Shown here one piece after another: positions 59,118 through 64,000 of a DNA stretch of 64,000 nt. The first letter of the stretch is position 1. Every line of letters begins with the position of its first letter. The DNA comes from DAOUBF01 sp034432795 (GTDB lineage: Bacteria; Chloroflexota; Anaerolineae; DSLN01). Location: the NCBI GenBank assembly GCA_034432795.1, contig DAOUBF010000078.1:1-64000 (forward strand), written 5' to 3'. The notes under the pieces were generated by a model, which did no database searches, was not told the DNA's origin, and saw only the letters and a program-made list of their open reading frames with translations. The position numbers and the translations under genes were made by a program.

Positions 59118-59123
59118 TATACT
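59095..59123 (+). promoter_or_regulatory. Promoter of the TPP-riboswitch operon
   Basis: TTGACA (59095-59100), a 17-bp spacer and TATACT (59118-59123). The start site would be near 59130, just before the TPP aptamer. Confidence 0.75.
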
Positions 59124-59139
59124 ATTAACAACAACGCAG

Positions 59140-59270
59140 TTGCCCAAGGGGAGCCTGAACACATCGGGCTGAGAGGATGGCCACTCTGGTATAACAGGTG
59201 CGATCCTCCAAGAAGGCCATCGACCCTCTGAACCTGATCTGGGTAATGCCAGCGTAGGGAAGGGGCTGTC
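59140..59270 (+). promoter_or_regulatory. TPP (thiamin pyrophosphate) riboswitch aptamer
   Basis: The THI-box elements are in order: GGGGAGCC (59149-59156), GGGCTGAGAGG (59166-59176) with the CTGAGA core, the P3 stem ATGGCC/GGCCAT (about 59177-59220) and the 3' core ACCTGATCTGGGTAATGCC followed by AGCGTAGGGAAG (to 59262). The outer stem pairs GCCC (about 59141-59145) with GGGC (59263-59266). TPP binding should favour the terminator downstream. The genes that follow use TPP as cofactor rather than making it. Confidence 0.9.
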
Positions 59271-59355
59271 GTGATCCCGTCCGCGGGGGAGGGGGTAGGA
59301 TGGCTTATCCATTGGGCACACATCTGAACGCGCTTTTCCCTCCTTTGGAAAAATG

Positions 59356-59400
59356 AACAGAGGGAATTCATGTTGCATGAATTCCCTCTGTTTCTTTTCC
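59356..59400 (+). terminator. Intrinsic terminator of the riboswitch leader
   Basis: A perfect 17-bp stem, AACAGAGGGAATTCATG (59356-59372) and CATGAATTCCCTCTGTT (59376-59392), with a TTG loop and a TTTCTTTT tract. It stands between the TPP aptamer and the first gene (start 59507), so it is the likely off-switch. I could not identify the antiterminator pairing with certainty. Confidence 0.85.
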
Positions 59401-59506
59401 TCCCCGTCAGACGGTGCGCGCGCCGCTGATCTGACGCAGTCACCGAATGTCAGGTAAGGTGTTGAAGGCCCTCAGGTAAGGCCAATACAAGCGAAAGGAG
59501 GCTACC

Positions 59507-60478
59507 ATGGCAGAAATTAGCAAAGAGAGGCTGCTCTGGATGTACGAGCGGATGCGGCTGATCCGCGCGTTTGAGGACCGGGTGGCGGACCTGTTTGCTG
59601 CGGGCAAACTGCCTGGCTTCGTGCACCTGTATGCCGGCGAGGAGGCTATTGCCGTGGGGGTGTGTGCCCATCTCACCGACCGTGACTACATCACCTCCAC
59701 GCACCGCGGACATGGCCACTGCATCGCTAAAGGGGTGGACGTGAACGCGATGATGGCCGAATTGTACGGCCGGGCCACCGGTGCGTGCAAGGGCAAAGGA
59801 GGCTCTATGCACATTGCCGATGTGGACAAGGGCATGCTCGGCGCCAACGGCATTGTGGGCGGGGGTGGTCCCCTGGCCTGCGGCTCCGGCCTCACCGCCA
59901 AGGTTCTGGGCACAGACCAGGTCACGGTCTGCTTTTACGGCGATGGCGCCGCCGAGCAGGGGACGATGCACGAGTCCATGAACCTGGCCTCCATCTGGAA
60001 GCTGCCCGTGATCTTCGTCTGCGAGAACAACCTGTACGCCGAGTCCACGCCGTGGACCTATCACGGCGCGACCAAGAGCTTCGCGGATCGGGCGGCTGCC
60101 TACAATATGCCCGGCGTGCTGGTGGACGGCACGGATGTCTTCGCCGTCTACGAGGCTGCGGGCGAGGCGGTCGCCCGGGCGCGGCGCGGCGAGGGGCCGA
60201 CTCTCATTGAAGCCCGGGCCTTCCGCTACTACGGCCACTTCCAGGGCGATGCCACAACCTATCGCACCGAGGAAGAAGTGGCCAGCTACCGCGCCCGCGA
60301 CCCCATTGCGCAATTCCGCAGGCGGGTGCTGGAGCGCGGCCTGGTCTCTGAGGATGAGCTGGCCGAGATTGACGCCAGAGTCACCCGGGCCATAGACGAG
60401 GCAGTGCGCTACGCCGAGGAAAGCCCCTATCCGGCGATAGAAGAGTGCCTGACCGACGTCTATGTGAGCTATCCCTAA
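59507..60478 (+). CDS. acoA: TPP-dependent acetoin/2-oxo-acid dehydrogenase E1 alpha (set 1)
   Basis: A 323-residue E1 alpha subunit. The TPP-Mg motif is FYGDGAAEQGTMHES... VCENN (GDG-x26-NN type), with THRGHGHCIAKG and GRATGACKGKGGSMH earlier. It cleaves acetoin or a 2-oxo acid together with the beta subunit encoded 12 bp downstream. The aco name rests on the acoX-like gene nearby; pyruvate dehydrogenase E1 is possible. An AAAGGAGGC ribosome-binding site lies before ATG 59507. It is the first gene after the TPP riboswitch. Confidence 0.9.
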   Translation: MAEISKERLLWMYERMRLIRAFEDRVADLFAAGKLPGFVHLYAGEEAIAVGVCAHLTDRDYITSTHRGHGHCIAKGVDVNAMMAELYGRATGACKGKGGSMHIADVDKGMLGANGIVGGGGPLACGSGLTAKVLGTDQVTVCFYGDGAAEQGTMHESMNLASIWKLPVIFVCENNLYAESTPWTYHGATKSFADRAAAYNMPGVLVDGTDVFAVYEAAGEAVARARRGEGPTLIEARAFRYYGHFQGDATTYRTEEEVASYRARDPIAQFRRRVLERGLVSEDELAEIDARVTRAIDEAVRYAEESPYPAIEECLTDVYVSYP

Positions 60479-60490
60479 GGAGGTGGAGCC

Positions 60491-61513
60491 ATGACCACAC
60501 GCACGTTGACATTTCGCGAAGCCATCAACGAGGCCATCCGGCTGGAGATGCGCCGCGATCCCAGGGTGATCCTGATGGGAGAGGATGTGGCCGGTGGCGC
60601 CACCATCCCCCACATTGAGGGCAAAGGCGAAGAGGCCTGGGGCGGTGTGCTGGGGGTCACCAAAGGGCTGGCCAAGGAGTTTGGCCGTCAACGCATCCTA
60701 GACACGCCTATCAGCGAGTCGGCGTTCATCGGCGCAGCGGTGGCAGCCGCAGCGACGGGCCTGCGGCCCATCGCCGAGTTGATGTTCGTGGACTTCTTCG
60801 GCGTGACCATGGACCAGATTTTCAACCAGGGGGCCAAACTGCGCTACATGTTCGGCGGCAAGGCCCAGGTGCCCATGGTGATCCGCACCATGATCGGCGC
60901 CGGTTTCCGGGCGGCCGGCCAGCACTCCGGCTGCCACTACTCCGTCTTCACCCACATGCCGGGCCTGAAGACGGTGGTCCCGGCCACCCCCTACGATGCC
61001 AAGGGCCTGCTCATCTCCGCCATCCGCGACCCGGACCCGGTGATCTTCTTTGAGCACAAGCTGCTGTATGACACGACCGGCGAGGTGCCCGAGGGCGATT
61101 ACGCTATCCCCCTGGGTGTGGCCGACGTCAAGCGCCAGGGGAAGCAGGTCACGCTGGTGACCATGGGCCGCATGGTCCACTTTGCCCTGGAGGCGGCAGA
61201 GAAGCTGGCCCAGGACGGGGTGGATGTGGAGGTGATTGACCTGCGCACCCTGTCGCCGTTGGACGAGAAGACGGTCCTGGAATCGGTCAGGAAGACCCAC
61301 CGGCTGGTGGTGGTGGATGAGGACAACCCGCGCTGCAGTATGGCCACAGACATCGTGGCACTGGTCAGCGAGCGGGCCTTTGACTACCTGGATGCCCCAC
61401 CGCGCATGGTGACGGCGCCACACACGCCGGTGCCCTTCAGCCCGCCGTTGGAGGACTACTACGTCCCCAGTGTGGACCGCATCGTGGCCACAGTGAAGTC
61501 GCTGGTGGCGTAG
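60491..61513 (+). CDS. acoB: TPP-dependent dehydrogenase E1 beta (set 1)
   Basis: The 340-residue beta subunit. Typical blocks are REAINEAIRLEMRRDPRVILMGEDVAGG, RILDTPISESAFIGAAVAAA, PIAELMFVDFFGVTMDQIFNQ, KTVVPATPYDAKGLLISAIRDPDPVIFFEHKLLY and the C-terminal VEVIDLRTLSPLDEKTVLESVRKTHRLVVVDEDN. It forms an alpha2beta2 heterotetramer with the upstream gene product. AAGGAGGTGG precedes the ATG. No E2 (acyltransferase) or E3 gene is within the window. Confidence 0.92.
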   Translation: MTTRTLTFREAINEAIRLEMRRDPRVILMGEDVAGGATIPHIEGKGEEAWGGVLGVTKGLAKEFGRQRILDTPISESAFIGAAVAAAATGLRPIAELMFVDFFGVTMDQIFNQGAKLRYMFGGKAQVPMVIRTMIGAGFRAAGQHSGCHYSVFTHMPGLKTVVPATPYDAKGLLISAIRDPDPVIFFEHKLLYDTTGEVPEGDYAIPLGVADVKRQGKQVTLVTMGRMVHFALEAAEKLAQDGVDVEVIDLRTLSPLDEKTVLESVRKTHRLVVVDEDNPRCSMATDIVALVSERAFDYLDAPPRMVTAPHTPVPFSPPLEDYYVPSVDRIVATVKSLVA

Positions 61514-61514
61514 A

Positions 61515-61566
61515 GAACGGAGGACGGAGGACGGACGACGGAGGTTATCCGTCCTCCGTCCTCGGT
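61515..61566. repeat. GACGGAGGACGG repeat (family B)
   Basis: ACGGAGGACGGAGGACGG and CCGTCCTCCGTCCTCGG make a long hairpin directly after the acoB stop codon. It lies between two genes that are otherwise likely to be co-transcribed. Confidence 0.7.
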
Positions 61567-61628
61567 CTTCCAGTGGCAAAGCAACGGGCCACATTTGTAG
61601 CGTGGATAGATACTCCACAGAGGTTACG

Positions 61629-62639
61629 ATGCCAACAGTTGGGATCATCGCCAACCCGGCCTCAGGCAAGGATATTCGCCGCCTGGTGGCCCATGGCTCG
61701 GTGTTTGACAATAACGAGAAGGTGAACATCCTGCGGCGCGCCCTGCTGGCACTGGACGCGGTGGGCGTGCGGCGGGCCATCTTCATGCCGGACTACTATG
61801 GCCTGGGGGTACGCGCCCTGGACGGCCTCAAGGTCTCCCTGGAGGCTGTGTTTCTGGACATGCCGGTGTTGGCCAATGATCAGGACTCCACCGAAGCCGC
61901 CCGACGCCTCCAGGACATGGGCGCCGGCTGTATCATTACCCTGGGTGGCGATGGGACCAATCGGGCGGTGGCTAAGGGCTGTGGGGCGATCCCCCTGGTG
62001 CCCATCTCAACAGGCACCAACAATGTCTTCCCCTACATGATTGAGGGCACTGTGGCCGGGCTGGCCGCCGGGCTGGTCGCGGCACAGGCGGTAGATGTGG
62101 AGCGGGTGGCCTTCAACACCAAGCGGCTGGAAGTGCACGCCGATGGTCAGTTGGTGGACATCGCCCTGATTGACGTGGTGGTGTGCACGGACCTGTTCAT
62201 CGGCAGCCGGGCCTTGTGGGACCCGGCACGCATCCGGGAGATGGTCCTGGCCCGCGCCCAGCCCGGCAGCATCGGCCTGTCTGCGGTGGGCAGTTGTCTG
62301 CACCCTGTTGACGCTCGGGACGGCACGGGGATGTATGTGCAACTTGGGGAGGGCGGCAGTCGGGTGCTGGCGCCGATCGCGCCCGGCCTGATCGTTCCGG
62401 TGGCGATTCACCACTACCGGCTCCTGTCCCTGGGGGATGAGGTGGTCCTGAACTCCGGCCCGTGCACGGTTGCTCTGGATGGGGAGCGCTCCCTGGAGAT
62501 GGGCCAGCATCAACACCTGACTGTGCGCCTGACGAACCAGGGGCCGCGGGTGGTGGACATCGGCGCGTGTATGGCCGAGGCGGCGCGCGCTGACGTGTTT
62601 CGGACCCCTCACCCCATCCCTCCTCTGCACGAGGGATAG
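61629..62639 (+). CDS. acoX: AcoX-like NAD-kinase-family protein
   Basis: A 336-residue protein of the ATP-NAD kinase superfamily, as found in acetoin-catabolism (aco) operons. Visible marks are VGIIANPASGKDIRRLVAHGS at the start, GAGCIITLGGDGTNRAVAKG (GGDGT motif) near residue 105, VPISTGTNNVFP near 128 and the C-terminal VALDGERSLEM. The role of AcoX is not established. ATG 61629 is chosen because the upstream nine codons lack conservation. The last ~10 residues come from a family A repeat. Its place between two E1 gene sets supports an acetoin pathway. Confidence 0.85.
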   Translation: MPTVGIIANPASGKDIRRLVAHGSVFDNNEKVNILRRALLALDAVGVRRAIFMPDYYGLGVRALDGLKVSLEAVFLDMPVLANDQDSTEAARRLQDMGAGCIITLGGDGTNRAVAKGCGAIPLVPISTGTNNVFPYMIEGTVAGLAAGLVAAQAVDVERVAFNTKRLEVHADGQLVDIALIDVVVCTDLFIGSRALWDPARIREMVLARAQPGSIGLSAVGSCLHPVDARDGTGMYVQLGEGGSRVLAPIAPGLIVPVAIHHYRLLSLGDEVVLNSGPCTVALDGERSLEMGQHQHLTVRLTNQGPRVVDIGACMAEAARADVFRTPHPIPPLHEG

Positions 62640-62684
62640 GGGCTGCCTGCCCTCCCCCTGGATGGAGGGTCAGGGAGAGGGTGA
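62606..62684. repeat. G-rich palindromic repeat (family A) after acoX
   Basis: CCCCTCACCCCATCCCTCCT and, after about 35 bases, GGAGGGTCAGGGAGAGGGTG form an imperfect stem. The repeat overlaps the 3' end of the acoX-like gene. Confidence 0.6.
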
Positions 62685-62808
62685 GTTTCCCTCTCAACGG
62701 GATAAAGGAGGTGAGACTCTGAGCGAAGGGTAACGCTTCTACCTATTGCATCCGGCGCATTGCTAGGTGACGACGGGACCATTCAAGATGCTGAAAGGAG
62801 GCAATCCC

Positions 62809-63795
62809 ATGGAAGTCAGCAAGGAGAAGCTCATTGACCTGTACCGCCTGATGGTCAGGATCCGCACATTTGAGGAGACCGTCGGCGGGCTATATTGGGA
62901 GGGGAAGACACCCGTCTTCAACATTGCTGCCGGGCCAATCCCAGGCGAGATGCACCTCTACAGTGGCGAAGAGGCCGTGGCTGTCGGTGTTTGCGCCCAC
63001 CTGCGGCCCGACGACGCCGTGACCGGCACCCATCGCGCCCATGGCCACCTGATCGCCAAAGGGGTTGACCTCAAGCCGATGATGGCCGAGTTGTTCGGCA
63101 AGAAGACCGGTCTGTGCCAGGGCAAGGGCGGCCATATGCACCTGTTTGACGCTAAGCTGCACTTCGGCTGTGGCGGCATTATTGGCGGTGGCATCCCTCA
63201 CGCCGTGGGCGCGGCTCTGGCCTTCAAGATGCAGGGCCGGGACAATGTGGCGGTGTCCTTCTTCGGCGAAGGTGCTGCTAACATCGGCGCGTTCCACGAA
63301 AGCCTGAACCTGGCCGGGTTGTGGAAACTGCCGGTCGTGTTCGTCTGCGAGGACAACCTGTACGCCATCTCCGTGCCCAAAACCAAGTCCACCTCGGTCC
63401 GGTCCAATGCCGAGCGGGCGACGGGCTACGGCATGCCCGGCGTGCTGGTGGACGGGATGGATGTGATGGCCGTTTACGAGGCGGCCGGCGAAGCTATTGC
63501 CCGGGCCCGGCGGGGTGAGGGGCCGTCTCTTATTGAATGCCTGTGTTACCGCTATCGGGGTCACTTTGAGGGCGACCCCCAGGCCTATAAGCCAGCCGGT
63601 GAGGAAGAGGAATGGCGCAAGAAGGACCCTATCCCCCGCTTCGCCGAAAAGCTGATCAAGGACGGGGTCCTCACCCAGGCCGATGCCGAGCGCATTCAGC
63701 AGGAGGAGACCGCCGCGGTCAATGCGGCCGTTGAATTTGCCCGCCAAAGCCCCTACCCGGAGCCGACCGAGGCGTTGCAGCACGTCTTCGCCTGA
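62809..63795 (+). CDS. TPP-dependent dehydrogenase E1 alpha (set 2)
   Basis: A 328-residue E1 alpha, a clear paralogue of the gene at 59507, but with a longer N-terminal loop (YWEGKTPVFNIAAGPIPGEMHLYSGEEA). The TPP motif reads FFGEGAANIGAFHES... VCEDN, so GDG is GEG and the second NN is DN. ATG 62809 follows AAAGGAGGCAATCCC. The following gene is its beta partner. Confidence 0.9.
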   Translation: MEVSKEKLIDLYRLMVRIRTFEETVGGLYWEGKTPVFNIAAGPIPGEMHLYSGEEAVAVGVCAHLRPDDAVTGTHRAHGHLIAKGVDLKPMMAELFGKKTGLCQGKGGHMHLFDAKLHFGCGGIIGGGIPHAVGAALAFKMQGRDNVAVSFFGEGAANIGAFHESLNLAGLWKLPVVFVCEDNLYAISVPKTKSTSVRSNAERATGYGMPGVLVDGMDVMAVYEAAGEAIARARRGEGPSLIECLCYRYRGHFEGDPQAYKPAGEEEEWRKKDPIPRFAEKLIKDGVLTQADAERIQQEETAAVNAAVEFARQSPYPEPTEALQHVFA

Positions 63796-63836
63796 GGAAT
63801 CCGGGTCTCTGATCGCCAATGACAGGAGGAAGCAAA

Positions 63837-64000
63837 ATGGCACAGCGAGTTATCCCCATGTATCAGGCCATTGCCGAGGCCATTCGGCAGGAGATGGAGC
63901 GCGACTCACGTGTGTTCGTCATGGGCGAAGATGTGGGCCTGTATGGCGGCATCTTCGGCGCCACCTATGAGTTGTGGAAGCGCTTCGGCGACGAGCGCGT
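63837..64000 (+). CDS. TPP-dependent dehydrogenase E1 beta (set 2), cut by the window end
   Basis: Only the first 54 codons are visible: MAQRVIPMYQAIAEAIRQEM, then ERDSRVFVMGEDVGLYGGIF and YELWKRFGDERV. This matches the start of E1 beta subunits. AGGAGGAAGC precedes ATG 63837. The frame is open to the window edge, so the gene continues beyond it. Confidence 0.88.
   Translation, partial: MAQRVIPMYQAIAEAIRQEMERDSRVFVMGEDVGLYGGIFGATYELWKRFGDER

Overview
This GC-rich window looks like a chromosomal piece of an anaerobic, probably uncultured Chloroflexota (Anaerolineae-like) bacterium. That assignment is inference from gene content: a bacterial-type CODH/acetyl-CoA synthase locus, multihaem cytochromes, PDZ/two-component loci, acetoin/pyruvate-type E1 genes, and families of G-rich intergenic palindromes. 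No rRNA, tRNA, CRISPR array, transposase or phage gene was found.

Layout. 0.1-10.2 kb: a divergent SHMT-like enzyme, a Phd/RelE-type toxin-antitoxin pair planted on the remains of a TrkA-N gene, glmS, cmk, an RsuA/RluB pseudouridine synthase, a PAS-LuxR regulator and a two-gene restriction-modification unit whose methyltransferase carries a decayed second copy of itself. 10.5-30.9 kb (all +): an HTH-HMA regulator, then a near-continuous Wood-Ljungdahl operon: cooS, acsB, acsD, acsC, acsV, cooC, acsE, a transglutaminase-like gene, a 1,521-residue HdrA/GltD-like/HdrA fusion, mvhD, metV, metF and an hdrC-hdrB fusion. This covers the carbonyl branch, methyl transfer and methylene-THF reduction with its electron-supply module; fhs, fchA and folD are not here. 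30.7-41.6 kb (all -): a PIN toxin pair, then a cytochrome locus (octahaem lipoprotein on a collagen-like stalk, nonahaem protein, cytochrome b-c fusion, NapC-like multihaem protein) that runs into a histidine kinase with two CXXCH motifs and its LuxR-type partner; then an ECF sigma/anti-sigma pair, FmdB and DUF302. 41.9-54.0 kb (all -): glycosyltransferase, ABC exporter, GDPD, AAA ATPase, aminotransferase V, and an OmpR regulator-PDZ-kinase operon. 54.3-64.0 kb (mostly +): PIG-L deacetylase and small proteins, a DnaA-box cluster that is a candidate origin, the large bacterial SRP RNA with its own promoter, a G5/3D wall protein, and a TPP riboswitch-terminator leader ahead of two consecutive sets of TPP-dependent E1 alpha/beta genes with an acoX-like gene between them. 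The last gene runs off the window.

How it works together. The + strand island can make acetyl-CoA from CO/CO2 and methyl-THF, with HdrABC-MvhD-like electron transfer feeding MetVF. The cytochrome locus gives an inner-membrane-to-outside electron path that the haem kinase may monitor. The aco-like genes would cleave acetoin or 2-oxo acids using TPP and appear to be controlled by TPP itself. Almost all intergenic spaces are occupied by four families of dispersed palindromic repeats, some of which have become protein tails.
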